64,000 nt of DNA from Ga0077536 sp035325705 (GCA_035325705.1 DAOKZI010000008.1:62001-126000); one strand, 5' to 3'. Shown: positions 15,675 to 24,688, counted from the first letter of the stretch. Notes: generated from the letters alone by a model not told the origin. Numbers and translations are program-made.

Positions 15675-16589
15675 ATGTCGACGCCCTTCCTGCATCACTA
15701 CGCGCTGTCGCCGTTCTCGGAGAAGATCCGTCTCGTCTTCGGTTTGAAAGACCTCGCGTGGGGCTCGGTGCAGATCCCGGATCGGCTGCCGAAACCCGAC
15801 TATCTCGCGCTGACCGGCGGCTATCGCCGGACGCCGAGCCTGCAGATCGGCGCAGACGTCTACTGCGACACGGCGCTGATCGCGGAGGAGCTGGAGCAGC
15901 GCTGGCCGACGCCGACGCTGTGGCCGGACGCCGCGGCCGGGCTGCATCGGATCGTCGAACGCTGGGCGGAGACGGCGCTCTTCTGGCCCTGCGCGCTCTA
16001 CGTCACGGGCGTGAACGCCGAGGCCTTGCCGGCGGCCTTTCACGCCGATCGCGCCGCGATGCGCGGCCGCCCGCCGCCGACGCCGGCCAGTCTGCGCGCG
16101 GCCGGCGAGCGCGCCCGCGAGCGGATCGCGTCGCAGTTGCTGTGCGTCGAGCAGCTACTCGACGGCGGCCGCGATTTCCTGCTCGGCGAGGCGCCGGGTC
16201 TCGCCGATCTCGCGGTCTATCACGCGCTGTGGTTCCTCGAGCAGCTACCGCGCCGCCTGCTCGCGAGCCTGGCGCCGTCGGCCGCGCTGATGCGGTGGTT
16301 CGCGCGCGTCGCGGCACTGGGCCACGGCGCGCGGACGGAGCTCGACGCCGCCGCGGCGCTTGCGATCGCGCGGGATTCCTCGCCGCTGCCCGCCGCCTGC
16401 GAGGGCGCCGTCCCGTGGCCGTACGGGCGGCGCGTGGCCGTCGCACCGGCGGAAGAGACCTCGGCCGCGGTCCTCGGCGAGCTCGTCGGCTGGAGCCCGA
16501 CGCGGCTGGTCCTCGCCCGCGAAGACCCGCGCACCGGCCGCGTGCACGTGCATTTCCCGCGGGCGGGCTATCGCGTCGATCCGGCGTGA
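15675..16589 (+). CDS. Glutathione S-transferase family protein with C-terminal extension
   Basis: About 304 residues from ATG 15675 (ATG 15660 is also in frame). The N-terminal thioredoxin-like GST domain shows HHYALSPFSEKIRLVFGLKDL and a conserved S-Q-like turn TPSLQIGADVYCDTALIAEEL. The helical C-domain has LGEAPGLADLAVYHALWFLEQLP. Unusually, about 70 residues follow (VPWPYGRRVAVAPAEETSAAVLGELVGWSPTRLVLAREDP) that look like a small beta-rich extra domain. Activity on glutathione conjugates is inferred. It is divergent from the GIY-YIG-Ada gene with only 20-35 bp between starts. Confidence 0.82.
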   Translation: MSTPFLHHYALSPFSEKIRLVFGLKDLAWGSVQIPDRLPKPDYLALTGGYRRTPSLQIGADVYCDTALIAEELEQRWPTPTLWPDAAAGLHRIVERWAETALFWPCALYVTGVNAEALPAAFHADRAAMRGRPPPTPASLRAAGERARERIASQLLCVEQLLDGGRDFLLGEAPGLADLAVYHALWFLEQLPRRLLASLAPSAALMRWFARVAALGHGARTELDAAAALAIARDSSPLPAACEGAVPWPYGRRVAVAPAEETSAAVLGELVGWSPTRLVLAREDPRTGRVHVHFPRAGYRVDPA

Positions 16590-16611
16590 AGACGCGCGTC
16601 GCGGCGAGCCC

Positions 16612-16977
16612 TCAAGGCTTCCCTTTCAATAGATCCGCGAGCCCCGCGAAGGCCTTGCCCGTGGCGCGGCCGCCGCCGGCGCCGCCGCCGGGCGCCGAGC
16701 CCGCGCCGCGCGCCGCGTCGACCAGGCGCTGGTGCTCGTTGTCGTGGCAGTACAGGCACAGCAGCTCCCAGTTGCTGCCGTCCTCCGGGTTGTAGTCGTG
16801 ATCGTGGTTGCGATGGTGCACCGTCAGCTCGCGCAGGTTGGCGCGCGTGAACTCGCGCCCGCAGCGGCCGCAGACCCAGGGATAGAGCTTCAGTGCCTTC
16901 TCGCGATAGTCCTGCTCGCGCAGCTCGCGCTGCCGCCGCGCGGCGGCCACCACCTTGTCGAGCTTGTTCGTATCCAT
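16612..16977 (-). CDS. yajD: YajD-like HNH nuclease
   Basis: A 121-residue protein with zinc Cys pairs C36-x2-C39 and C74-x2-C77 and the HNH core H54-H-R-N-H-D-H-D-Y-N-P-E-D-G-S-N. This is very close to the YajD pattern: EKALKLYPWVCGRCGREF and NWELLCLYCHDNEH. ATG 16977 has AGGAGG upstream. A Gly/Ala-rich linker and a short LADLLKGKP tail end the protein. The physiological DNA target is unknown. It is convergent with the GST gene. Confidence 0.9.
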   Translation of the reverse strand: MDTNKLDKVVAAARRQRELREQDYREKALKLYPWVCGRCGREFTRANLRELTVHHRNHDHDYNPEDGSNWELLCLYCHDNEHQRLVDAARGAGSAPGGGAGGGRATGKAFAGLADLLKGKP

Positions 16978-17144
16978 CGTGCTGCCTCCTCGCGTGCAGT
17001 ATAGAAGGGGTGTCCGCTTTCCCGGCATCCTCGGGCGCCGGGACGAGCCCGGTGCGTGACGACAGCCGACCGGCGCGCCGACGATTCGACAAGCGCCGCG
17101 CCGCGGCGTTACAGTCCAGGCAAAACCACGGGGGAGGAAGGGTC

Positions 17145-17654
17145 ATGGTGCAAGCGATGCGCATGAATCACATCGGGATCAGCGTGCCGGACATCGAGGC
17201 AGCGGTGCGCTGGTACGCCGAGGTGCTGGGCTGCTACGTGCTCGTGCCGCCGGTCGATGCGAAGAACGACGGCAGCCACTTCGGCAATGCGGTCAAGGAC
17301 ATCTTCGGCAGCCGCTTCGAGGCGGTGAAGATGGCGCACCTCTCGACCGCCGACGGCGTCGGCATCGAGCTGTTCCAGTTCATCGAGCCGAAGACCGAAG
17401 TGCCGGCGAATACCTTCGAGTACTGGCGCGGCGGCATCTTCCACTTCTGTCTGACGGCGGTCGACATCGAGGCGACGGCCGAGCGCATCGGCGCCAACGG
17501 CGGCAAGGTCTTGAGCAAGGTATGGAAGCTGTGGAAGAACAAGGAGTACAAGGCGGTCTATTGCCAGGACCCCTGGGGCACGATCGTCGAGCTGTGCAGC
17601 CGGCCCTACGAGCAGTTCTGGTCGAACCTGATGGAGCATCACGAGTCGTACTGA
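17145..17654 (+). CDS. VOC family (glyoxalase/dioxygenase superfamily) protein
   Basis: A 169-residue protein starting ATG 17145 behind GGGAGGAAG. MNHIGISVPDIEAAVRWYAEVLG gives the metal-ligand His9 and the classic VOC betaalphabetabetabeta module. A second module follows with GGIFHFCLTAVDIEATAERIGANGG and the terminal acidic ligand in WGTIVELCSRPYE. It is likely a metal-dependent lyase, isomerase or dioxygenase with unknown substrate. The next gene starts 15 bp downstream and is probably co-transcribed. Confidence 0.85.
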   Translation: MVQAMRMNHIGISVPDIEAAVRWYAEVLGCYVLVPPVDAKNDGSHFGNAVKDIFGSRFEAVKMAHLSTADGVGIELFQFIEPKTEVPANTFEYWRGGIFHFCLTAVDIEATAERIGANGGKVLSKVWKLWKNKEYKAVYCQDPWGTIVELCSRPYEQFWSNLMEHHESY

Positions 17655-17669
17655 GCGCGAGGATTCCCG

Positions 17670-18686
17670 ATGACTACGATAGCGATGGAGCAATGGGGCC
17701 GGCGACTCAGCGATACGCTGCGCGCAGCGCTGCGCGAGGGCGATTTCGAGCGGGCCGCGGCGCTCGTCGCGCACGGCGACGGCATGGCGCGCAGCCTCGC
17801 CAAGGAATACAGCCTGATGTATCGCGGCCTCGGCATCACGATCCGCGTGATGCTCGAGTCGCTGGCGGGACTCGCGCGCGAGTGGGGCGTCGAAGACGCG
17901 CTCGTCGCGCACTGCCGCGCATTCGTCGGCGATCTCAATCGCCTCTACGCGGCCGCCTGGCAGGGGGCGGCGCAGCCGGTACCGGCCGCGATGTCGGTCG
18001 CCGAGGCGAGCGCGCTGGTCGGCGCGACGCTCGCGGCCGGAGAGCTCGACTTCGATCGCGCGCACGGCGCGAATGCGCAGGCGACGCTCGCCGCGATCCA
18101 AGCTCGGGACGCCGCCGCGGCGCTCGCGCTCGTCGACGTCAAGGAGCGCGCGCTGTATCTGCCGCTGCACGATCGTTTCGTGCGCTTCATGGCGGACAGC
18201 ATGGCTTTCGCGCTGAAGCACGGACGCGACGAGGGCCTGATGCGCTTCCAGATGGAAACCGCGGAAGGCCAGAAGGCGGGCTTCGACAAGTGGGAGGAGA
18301 TGTCGGCGGCCGAGTTCGCGCAGGTCTCGGCCTTTTTGCTGAAGCTGCACATGGGCGAGGTCACCGTCACCGAGGACGCCCAGCGCTATACCTTGCAGCA
18401 GAAGCTCTGCGGCAGCGGCGGCCGCCTGCGCACGATGGGCGCCTACGAGGGGCCGAACGCGCTGCCCTTCGTCGAGCAGCGGGGGCCGCTGACCTTCGGC
18501 CAGCCGCGCCTGCCCGTCTACTGCAGCCACTGTCCCGTGTGGAACGGCGTCGCGACGCTCAAGTGGTACGGCCGCGTGCACTGGCTGTTCGAGGACGCGG
18601 CGCGCGCGGACGGCGGCTGCACCGCCCATATCTACAAGCGCAAGGAAGATCAGCCCGAGGCGCTGGTGGCGCCGCTGCGCGGCTGA
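17670..18686 (+). CDS. Unknown protein co-transcribed with VOC gene, 338 aa
   Basis: I do not recognise a family. Predicted mostly helical and soluble; no signal peptide. The first 230 residues are Ala-rich helices with several conserved-looking charged patches (LPLHDRFVRFMADSMAFALKHG, ETAEGQKAGFDKWEEMSAAEF). The C-terminal third holds a Cys/His/Trp cluster, LPVYCSHCPVWNGVATLKWYGRVHWLFED, which could bind a metal, and a short IYKRKEDQP end. It follows the VOC gene by 15 bp and is followed by an intrinsic terminator, so the two form a bicistronic unit. Confidence 0.7.
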   Translation: MTTIAMEQWGRRLSDTLRAALREGDFERAAALVAHGDGMARSLAKEYSLMYRGLGITIRVMLESLAGLAREWGVEDALVAHCRAFVGDLNRLYAAAWQGAAQPVPAAMSVAEASALVGATLAAGELDFDRAHGANAQATLAAIQARDAAAALALVDVKERALYLPLHDRFVRFMADSMAFALKHGRDEGLMRFQMETAEGQKAGFDKWEEMSAAEFAQVSAFLLKLHMGEVTVTEDAQRYTLQQKLCGSGGRLRTMGAYEGPNALPFVEQRGPLTFGQPRLPVYCSHCPVWNGVATLKWYGRVHWLFEDAARADGGCTAHIYKRKEDQPEALVAPLRG

Positions 18687-18714
18687 GCAGTCGTGCCGAA
18701 ATCCAGCAAGATCT

Positions 18715-18737
18715 ACGGTCTCTGATAGGCCGTTTTT
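18715..18737 (+). terminator. Probable Rho-independent terminator
   Basis: Six-base stem ACGGTC/GGCCGT (one G-U) with a 7-nt loop, followed by TTTTT, 28 bp after the preceding stop. Confidence 0.6.
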
Positions 18738-18754
18738 ACACAGGCCGTCGTCTT

Positions 18755-19048
18755 GTAGCCCGGAAGGAGCGCCGCGCAGCGGCGCGGAATCCGGGAAGGG
18801 GGCTCACCACGCCTCTTTCATGATGGCGGGTGACGCGGGCGTCATCACCCCCAATCATGAAAGCCTTCCAACGTGAACGGCGCTTTCGTAGCCCGGGTGG
18901 AGCGCGCAGCGCGTAACCCGGGATCCGGCGCTCGCCGTCTCTCATGCATTCGAGGAGATTCGGCGCGGTGCGCGCCGCGCAGGGCCGAAAGCCTTTGCGT
19001 ATCGGGCATGTCGGATCCCGGGTTCCGCTACGCTGCACCCGGGCTACG
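18755..19048. repeat. R1 arm, R3 unit and R1 composite with core A
   Basis: R1 arm of the GCGCCGCGCAGCGGCGC type (18755-18798); R3 unit CCTCTTTCATGATGGCGGG ... CAATCATGAAAG (18811-18863); then R1 composite 18888-19048 whose two arms enclose about 90 bp of core A (TCATGCATTCGAGGAG ... GCGCAGGGCCGAAAGC ... ATCGGGCATG). Core A is shared with the composites at 33717-33877 and 34855-35014. Confidence 0.88.
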
Positions 19049-19146
19049 AGAACGGGGGCTTCCTCTTTCACGGCAACCTACGATGCTGCCACCGTCGCTC
19101 GTCTGCGGCCATGAGCACCAGCGTTACGGAGACTCCGTCAATCTAT

Positions 19147-19213
19147 TTCTTTTCTCGTGTTCTCCGTGGCAGCGCGTAGCGCACTTCATCCGCCCTCGGT
19201 GTTCTCCGTGGCC
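19147..19213. repeat. R4 repeat arms overlapping the dusC 3' end
   Basis: Two direct R4-type stretches (TTCTCCGTGGCAGCGCGTAGC and CGGTGTTCTCCGTGGCC). The second encodes the C-terminal A-T-E-N-T-E-G-G of dusC on the minus strand, and the DNA between them gives its stop codon. Confidence 0.75.
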
Positions 19214-20226
19214 AAAGCGGCCGGTGGGCGGCAATTGCACGGGGCCGCGGCCTGCGCGAGGTAGGCGCCGATCGCGTCGGCGTCACGCAGCTCGCGTACG
19301 CGTTCGAAGAGCTGCGCGGCCTGCGGGTAATGCCGGCGCAGCAGGTTCAGCCACTGCTTTAGGCGGCCCGGCGCATGGCGGGGCGCGAGATCGCGCGTCA
19401 CGCGCTGCCAGTAGTCGTCGAGCATCGGCAGCAGCCGCGGCCAGTCTTCCGCATGCGCACGATCGGGAACGCCGGCGAGGCGCGCGCGGATGCGCTCGAC
19501 GAGGAAGGGATCGGCGACGGCGCCGCGGCCCAGCATCGCGTCGGCGCGGCCGCTCTCGGCGCGGCAGCGCAGATAGTCCTCGACGGTCCAGATTTCACCG
19601 TTGGCGACGACGGGCACCCGCACCGCCTCCGCGATCCGCGCGACCCACGTCCAGTGCGCGGGCGGCCGGTAGCGCTCGTCGCGCGTGCGGGCGTGCACCA
19701 CGATCACTTCGACCCCCGCAGCCTCGAGCGCCTGCGCCGCCTCGATCGCGCGCGAGCAGTCCTGCACGCCGAGCCGCATCTTGGCACTGAAGCGCGTGCG
19801 GCCGCCGATCGCGCCGCCGACCGCCGCGGTCACCGCGTACAGCAGCTCCGGTTCGTCGAGCAGCACTGCACCGCCGCGGTGGCGGTTCACCTGCGGCGCA
19901 GGGCAACCGAAGTTCAGATCGATGCCGGCCGGGGCGAGCGTCAGGAGCCGCGCCACGTTCGCGACCAGGCGCTCGGGATCCGAGCCGAGCAACTGCACGC
20001 GCAGCGGAACGCCGCTCGCGGTCCGCGACCCCGTTGCGAGTTCGGGCGCCATGCGCAGGAAATAGCGGCGCGGCAGCACTTCCTGCGTCACGCGCACGAA
20101 CTCCGTCACGCACCAGTCGTAGGATGCCACGCCCGTCAGCACCGCGCGCAGACGCGCGTCGAGCAGGCCCTCCATCGGGGCGAGCAGCAGGCGCGGGGGC
20201 GGGCGGAGTGAAGTCGGAACTGGCAT
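19186..20226 (-). CDS. dusC: tRNA-dihydrouridine synthase DusC
   Basis: A 346-residue flavoenzyme from ATG 20226 (MPVPTSLRPPPRLLLAPMEG); the frame stays open upstream but family members start here. LAPMEGLLD, the catalytic-Cys segment IDLNFGCPAPQVNRHRGGAVLL, KMRLGVQD, VIVVHARTRDERYRPPAHW and VVANGEIWTVEDYLRC are diagnostic of the Dus family; overall similarity fits DusC, which reduces U16 in tRNA. The last eight residues (ATENTEGG) and the stop come from an R4 repeat, so the natural C-terminus has been replaced. Convergent with the VOC operon. Confidence 0.9.
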   Translation of the reverse strand: MPVPTSLRPPPRLLLAPMEGLLDARLRAVLTGVASYDWCVTEFVRVTQEVLPRRYFLRMAPELATGSRTASGVPLRVQLLGSDPERLVANVARLLTLAPAGIDLNFGCPAPQVNRHRGGAVLLDEPELLYAVTAAVGGAIGGRTRFSAKMRLGVQDCSRAIEAAQALEAAGVEVIVVHARTRDERYRPPAHWTWVARIAEAVRVPVVANGEIWTVEDYLRCRAESGRADAMLGRGAVADPFLVERIRARLAGVPDRAHAEDWPRLLPMLDDYWQRVTRDLAPRHAPGRLKQWLNLLRRHYPQAAQLFERVRELRDADAIGAYLAQAAAPCNCRPPAALATENTEGG

Positions 20227-20503
20227 CGGACCGGCGCACGGCAAGCGGCGAGGGCCGGCATGGTAAGCGAATCCGCCGCGCGCGTCGGCCCATCGGCGGC
20301 CGATCGCCCCCCTACGTCGTTCCCGGGGCGGCGGGAACCCGGTCCGCCTCATGCGGCACGATCCGATGCGCCTCCAGCGGCCCCCGCCCTTCGCAAGGCA
20401 GGCTCGGACGGGGATGACCAAATCCGAATAGCCGGTGGAGCGCCCGGTTATCTAGAATGGCGCCAGGCCGCCGGCCCCCTATCCTTCCAGTCGAGTCAGC
20501 ACC

Positions 20504-21226
20504 ATGGGACGCATATTCGAGACCCGCAAGCACACGATGTTCGCGCGCTGGGACCGCATGGCCAAGCAGTTCACGCGCATCGGCAAGGACATCGCGATCG
20601 CGGTGCGCGCCGGCGGCGGCGATCCGGCGAACAACCCGGCTCTGCGCCGCGTGATTCAGAACGCCCGCGCCGTGAACATGCCGAAGGACAAGATCGAAGC
20701 CGCGATCAAGCGCGCGCTAGGCAAGGACGCGACGAACTACGAGACGGTCGTCTACGAAGGCTACGCGCCGCACGGCGTCGCGCTGCTCGTCGAGACCGCG
20801 ACCGATAACCCGACGCGCACCGTGGCCAGCGTGCGCAGCGCCTTCAACAAGCACGGCGGGAATCTCGGGATCAGCGGCAGCGTCAACTTCATGTTCAAGC
20901 GCATGGGCGTGTTTCGCATCAATCCCGAGGGCATCGATCAAGACGATCTCGAGCTCTACCTCATCGATCACGGTCTCGAGGAGATGGGCGAGAGCACCGG
21001 CGAGAAGGGCGAGCCGCAGATCCTCGCGCGCTGCGACTTCCCGCATTTCGGCCAGATGCAGAAGGCGCTGGAAGACCGCGGCGTCGCCGTCATCTCGGCC
21101 GAAAGCGAATACATCTGCCTCACGCCGACCGAGCTGCCCGAAGATCGGGCCAACGAAGTGATGGAGCTGGTCGACAGGCTCGAGCAGGACGACGACGTGC
21201 AGAAGGTGTATCACACGCTGGCATGA
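20504..21226 (+). CDS. YebC/PmpR family protein, YeeN subgroup
   Basis: A 240-residue protein of the YebC (TACO1-like) family. The N-terminus MGRIFETRKHTMFARWDRMAKQFTRIGKDIAIAVRAGG fits the YeeN-type subgroup rather than canonical YebC, which begins AGHSKW. The core has NPALRRVIQNARAVNMPKDKIEAAIKRA and YEGYAPHGVALLVETATDNPTRTVASVR. Family members act as transcription regulators or help ribosomes through proline stretches. It stands alone, divergent from dusC with a 277-bp gap that has no clear feature except a possible -10 TAGAAT near 20453. Confidence 0.92.
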   Translation: MGRIFETRKHTMFARWDRMAKQFTRIGKDIAIAVRAGGGDPANNPALRRVIQNARAVNMPKDKIEAAIKRALGKDATNYETVVYEGYAPHGVALLVETATDNPTRTVASVRSAFNKHGGNLGISGSVNFMFKRMGVFRINPEGIDQDDLELYLIDHGLEEMGESTGEKGEPQILARCDFPHFGQMQKALEDRGVAVISAESEYICLTPTELPEDRANEVMELVDRLEQDDDVQKVYHTLA

Positions 21227-21234
21227 GGCGGTCC

Positions 21235-21428
21235 GATCCCGGATTCGCTGCGCTCATCCGGGCTACAAGAAGGACCTCATAGCCCGCAAGCAGCGCAGCG
21301 GAATGCGGGTGCCGGTCGTAACGGCCGAGCCATGCCCTCCCAGATTCCGCGCCGCTGCGCGGCGCTCCTTCCGGACCACAAGACAAGGGTCTTCGTAGCC
21401 CGGATGAGCGCAGCGAATCCGGGATCCG
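21235..21428. repeat. R1-type composite of four arms
   Basis: Arms: GATCCCGGATTCGCTGCGCTCATCCGGGCTAC (21235-21267), ATAGCCCGCAAGCAGCGCAG (21280-21312), GATTCCGCGCCGCTGCGCGGC...TCCGGACCAC (21343-21379), GTAGCCCGGATGAGCGCAGCG (21397-21428). The same four-arm order occurs at 40697-40890. It sits between the convergent yeeN-like and msrQ genes. Confidence 0.85.
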
Positions 21429-21455
21429 GCCTCCAATCAAAACGCCGCCGTCGCT

Positions 21456-22094
21456 TCACGCCGCCTCCGCCACCGCCCGCAGACGCGCGCGCCGCAGGCT
21501 GCGGCGCAGCCGCCAGCCGAGCAGCAGCGCGAGGACCGCGGCGTAGATCCACACGTCCTCGTAGTGATGCTTGCCGCTGCGCATCCAGAACAAATGCAGC
21601 AGGCCGAGCAGGGCGATCGGATAGACGAGCCGATGCAAGGCCTGCCAGCGGCGCGGGCCCAGCGCGCGCAGCGCACGCGTCGTTGACGTGGCGGCGAGCG
21701 GCAGGAGCGCGAGAAAGGCGGCGAAGCCGACGAGGATGAACGGACGCTTCGCGATGTCGCGTGCAATGTCGGCAACGACCAGACCTTGATCGAACACCGC
21801 ATAGCACAGCAAATGCAGCACGGCGTAGGTGAAGGCGAACAGGCCCAGCATGCGCCGATAGCGCGCGAAGGCGGCGATCCCGGTCGCGACGCGCAGCGGC
21901 GTCAGCGCGAGGCAGGCATAGAGAAAGCGCAGCGCCCAGTCGCCGTTGGCACGGATCAAGGTCTCCGCCGGATTCGCGCCGAGCTCGTCCATGGCGGCGC
22001 CGGCGATCAGCGAGGCGAGCGGCAGCAGACACAGTGCGAACACGAGCGGCTTCACGAGCCGCGTCCGCTCGACCACGCGCAGCAGGCGTTTCAT
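21456..22094 (-). CDS. msrQ: MsrQ, heme-binding membrane subunit of periplasmic methionine sulfoxide reductase
   Basis: A 212-residue membrane protein with about six helices of the ferric-reductase-like transmembrane family. HLLCYAVFDQ, RRWQALHRLVYPIALLGLLHLFWM supply the conserved His residues for heme. It passes electrons from the quinone pool to MsrP. Its ATG at 22094 overlaps the msrP stop by one base (TGATG), so the two are translationally coupled. Confidence 0.93.
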   Translation of the reverse strand: MKRLLRVVERTRLVKPLVFALCLLPLASLIAGAAMDELGANPAETLIRANGDWALRFLYACLALTPLRVATGIAAFARYRRMLGLFAFTYAVLHLLCYAVFDQGLVVADIARDIAKRPFILVGFAAFLALLPLAATSTTRALRALGPRRWQALHRLVYPIALLGLLHLFWMRSGKHHYEDVWIYAAVLALLLGWRLRRSLRRARLRAVAEAA

Positions 22095-23086
22095 CAGTAG
22101 AACTTCGCGAGATCCATGCCGGCGTAGAGCTCGGCGACCTGCGGCGCATAGCCGTTGAAGAGCAGCGTGCGCCGGCGGCGCGCGAACAGTCCGCTGCCGT
22201 CGCCGAGGCGGCGCTCGGTCGCCTGACTCCAGCGCGGATGATCGACGTCGGGATTCACGTTCGCGTAGAAGCCGTACTCGCGCGGGGCGGTCTTCTCCCA
22301 GGCCGTGATCGGCCGCTGCTCGACGAGCCGCAGGCGCGCGAGCGACTTGGCGCTCTTGAAGCCGTACTTCCACGGCACGACCAGCCGCAGCGGCGCGCCG
22401 TTCTGATTCGGCAGCACTTCGCCGTACATGCCGAAGGCGAGCATCGCCAGCGGATGGAGCGCCTCGTCGAGCCTCAAGCCTTCGCGATAGGGCCAATCGA
22501 TGACGGAAGAATTGAGGTTCGGCATGGTGTCCGGATCGGCGAGGCTCGTGAACTCCACGTACTTCGCGCTGCCCAGCGGCTCGACTTCGCGCAGCAGCCG
22601 CGCCAGCGAGTAGCCCACCCACGGGATCACCATCGACCAGCCCTCGACGCAGCGCAGGCGATAGACGCGTTCCTCCATCGGCGCCAGCGCGAGCAGCGCG
22701 TCGAGATCGAAGCTGCGCGGCCGCGCGACGAGACCCTCGACGGTGACGGTCCACGGCCGCGTCTTCATCGCCGGCGCATGGGCGGCGGGATCGGTTTTCT
22801 CGAAACCGAACTCGTAGAAATTGTTGTAGTTCGTCGCCTCACGCGCGGCCGTGATCGGATCGGTCGCGCGGGCGCCCGGCAGCGCGGACGGCGTGGGATG
22901 CAGCGCCGTCGGCGGCGGATGCGGGGCCGCGCGGGCCTGGCGGCCGGCCCAGGCCGCGAGCCCGCTGCCGGCCGCGCCCAGCGCGAGCGCCTGCAGCAGC
23001 CGGCGACGGCCGAGGCAGACTTCGCGCGGCGTGATTTCACTGGGGATGGGATGATCGTAGCCGCGATCGCGATAGGCTCGGTTCAT
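22094..23086 (-). CDS. msrP: MsrP, periplasmic molybdopterin methionine sulfoxide reductase
   Basis: A 330-residue molybdoenzyme exported by Tat (GRRRLLQALALG, residues 26-37). The molybdenum ligand Cys is C146 in YRLRCVEGWSMVIPWVG. Other hallmarks: NYNNFYEFGFEKTDPAAHA, NGAPLRLVVPWKYGFKSAKSL and PREYGFYANVNPDVDHPRWSQATERR. It repairs oxidised Met in periplasmic proteins. AGGAGG precedes ATG 23086. The export signal is followed by a Pro-rich linker. Full length. Confidence 0.94.
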   Translation of the reverse strand: MNRAYRDRGYDHPIPSEITPREVCLGRRRLLQALALGAAGSGLAAWAGRQARAAPHPPPTALHPTPSALPGARATDPITAAREATNYNNFYEFGFEKTDPAAHAPAMKTRPWTVTVEGLVARPRSFDLDALLALAPMEERVYRLRCVEGWSMVIPWVGYSLARLLREVEPLGSAKYVEFTSLADPDTMPNLNSSVIDWPYREGLRLDEALHPLAMLAFGMYGEVLPNQNGAPLRLVVPWKYGFKSAKSLARLRLVEQRPITAWEKTAPREYGFYANVNPDVDHPRWSQATERRLGDGSGLFARRRRTLLFNGYAPQVAELYAGMDLAKFY

Positions 23087-23403
23087 CGAGGACCTCCTCG
23101 TCATCGTCGTCGGTTCGCCGCCGGCGCGCTCCGGTGTCGACCGCGGCGCGCGCGAGAAATTCCATCCATCGGCTGCACGCGCGGCGAGGGGCTTCCGGCG
23201 CTCGGCGACCCGCCGCGACGCCGGGGGAGGACAACATTCTCGAGCGCCGGGACGCGAGCATCGTCGCTGGCCGCACGGTCGCCGGTCGAACGCCCCGGCC
23301 GCCCGTCTGCGGGATGATCGCATGCGCGGACTCCCGTACGATGGCGCGAGCCGCGCGGCTCGCCTCCCGCTGCGCGCGCGTCGAGCTTCAGGAGTTGCGG
23401 GTC

Positions 23404-24660
23404 TTGCTGCGTGTTCTCGGCTGGTTGGCGCTGCTCGCCGGTGTGGGCCTGATCGCCGCCGTGTTGGCATTGCCGTTTGCTCTCGTCGACGACGTCCCGC
23501 GGGTCGAGGCGAGCGCGCGGCTCAAGCCGCCGCAGATTGCGCGCGCGCGCGCGCTGCTTGCCGAGCACGATCCGCGCCGTCTGCGCGACGGTGACGTCCG
23601 CGCCTTAAAGCTGTCGGCCGACGAGCTCGGCCTGATGGCGAACTACGTGCTCGCGCAGCTCGGCGGCGGCGCCTCGCGCGTTCAGATCGGTCCGCACCTG
23701 CTGGAGGCGTTCATGACCGCGCGGCTGCCGCCGAATCCTCTCGGCCGCTATCTCAACGTCGAGCTCGGGCTCAGCGAAACCGCCGCGATGCCGCTCGTCG
23801 ATCGCCTGCGCGTCGGCCGCATCGAAGTGCCCAGCCTGTTCGTGAACCCGCTGCTCGCCGGCGCGCTGCACCTTGCCTATGCGCGCGTGGGACTGGCCGA
23901 TCCGGGCTCACTGCTCCACGGCGTCGAATTCGGCGACGATGGCATCGTCGTGCACTACCAGTGGCGCACGGCCATCGCCGACGCCGTGCGCAAGCAGCTC
24001 GTACCGGTGGAAGACGCCGTGCGCCTGCGCGAGTTCCACGGCGTGCTCGTCGCGCTGACGCGGCAGGGCGCGGGCGCGCTGCCGCTGCCGCAGCTCCTCG
24101 CGCCGCTGTTCGAGCTCGCGGCCTCACGCGCCGCGACCGGCGATCCGCAGGCCGACAATCGCGCGCTGCTGCTGGTGCTGTCGAGCTATCTCAGCGGCCG
24201 GCGTCTCGATGCGCTGGTGCCCGGCGCCGCCGATTGGCCGAGCGCGACCCGCCGCAGCGTGCGGCTGCACGGTCGTGTCGATCTCGCGAAGCATTTCGTG
24301 AATTCCGCCGCGCTCGCGGCGACGGGCGGTCAGGCGGTGGCGCAGACGCTCGGGCTCTTCAAGGAGCTCGACGACTCGCGCAGCGGCTCCGGCTTCAGCT
24401 TCATCGATCTGATGGCCGACGAAGCCGGTACGCGCTTCGGCAAGCGCGCCACCGAATCCCGCGTGATGGCGCGCGCCCTGCAGCCGCGCGCCGCGACCGC
24501 GCTCGCCGATGCGGACTGGATGCCGACGCCGGAGGGCTTGCGCGAACACATGAGCGAAGCCGAATTCAATCGCCGCTACGGCGGCGTCGACGGCCCCGGC
24601 TATCGCGAAGTCCTCGCCGACATCAGCCGCCGCGTCGACGACCTGGCGCTTTACCGATGA
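23404..24660 (+). CDS. Signal-anchored hypothetical protein
   Basis: About 418 residues if the TTG at 23404 is used (AGGAG at 23390-23394, 9 nt before it; ATG 23341 and 23314 are alternatives). A single N-terminal hydrophobic helix (VLGWLALLAGVGLIAAVLALPFALV) anchors a large, probably periplasmic domain. It has LSADELGLMANYVLAQLGGG, YLNVELGLSETAAMPLVDRLRVG, GSGFSFIDLMADEAGTRFG and SEAEFNRRYGGVDGPGYREVL. I know this type as a conserved proteobacterial unknown; I assign no function. It is divergent from msrPQ. Confidence 0.75.
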   Translation: MLRVLGWLALLAGVGLIAAVLALPFALVDDVPRVEASARLKPPQIARARALLAEHDPRRLRDGDVRALKLSADELGLMANYVLAQLGGGASRVQIGPHLLEAFMTARLPPNPLGRYLNVELGLSETAAMPLVDRLRVGRIEVPSLFVNPLLAGALHLAYARVGLADPGSLLHGVEFGDDGIVVHYQWRTAIADAVRKQLVPVEDAVRLREFHGVLVALTRQGAGALPLPQLLAPLFELAASRAATGDPQADNRALLLVLSSYLSGRRLDALVPGAADWPSATRRSVRLHGRVDLAKHFVNSAALAATGGQAVAQTLGLFKELDDSRSGSGFSFIDLMADEAGTRFGKRATESRVMARALQPRAATALADADWMPTPEGLREHMSEAEFNRRYGGVDGPGYREVLADISRRVDDLALYR

Positions 24661-24688
24661 TGGGACCCACGAACGGCGCCATCCTCTT

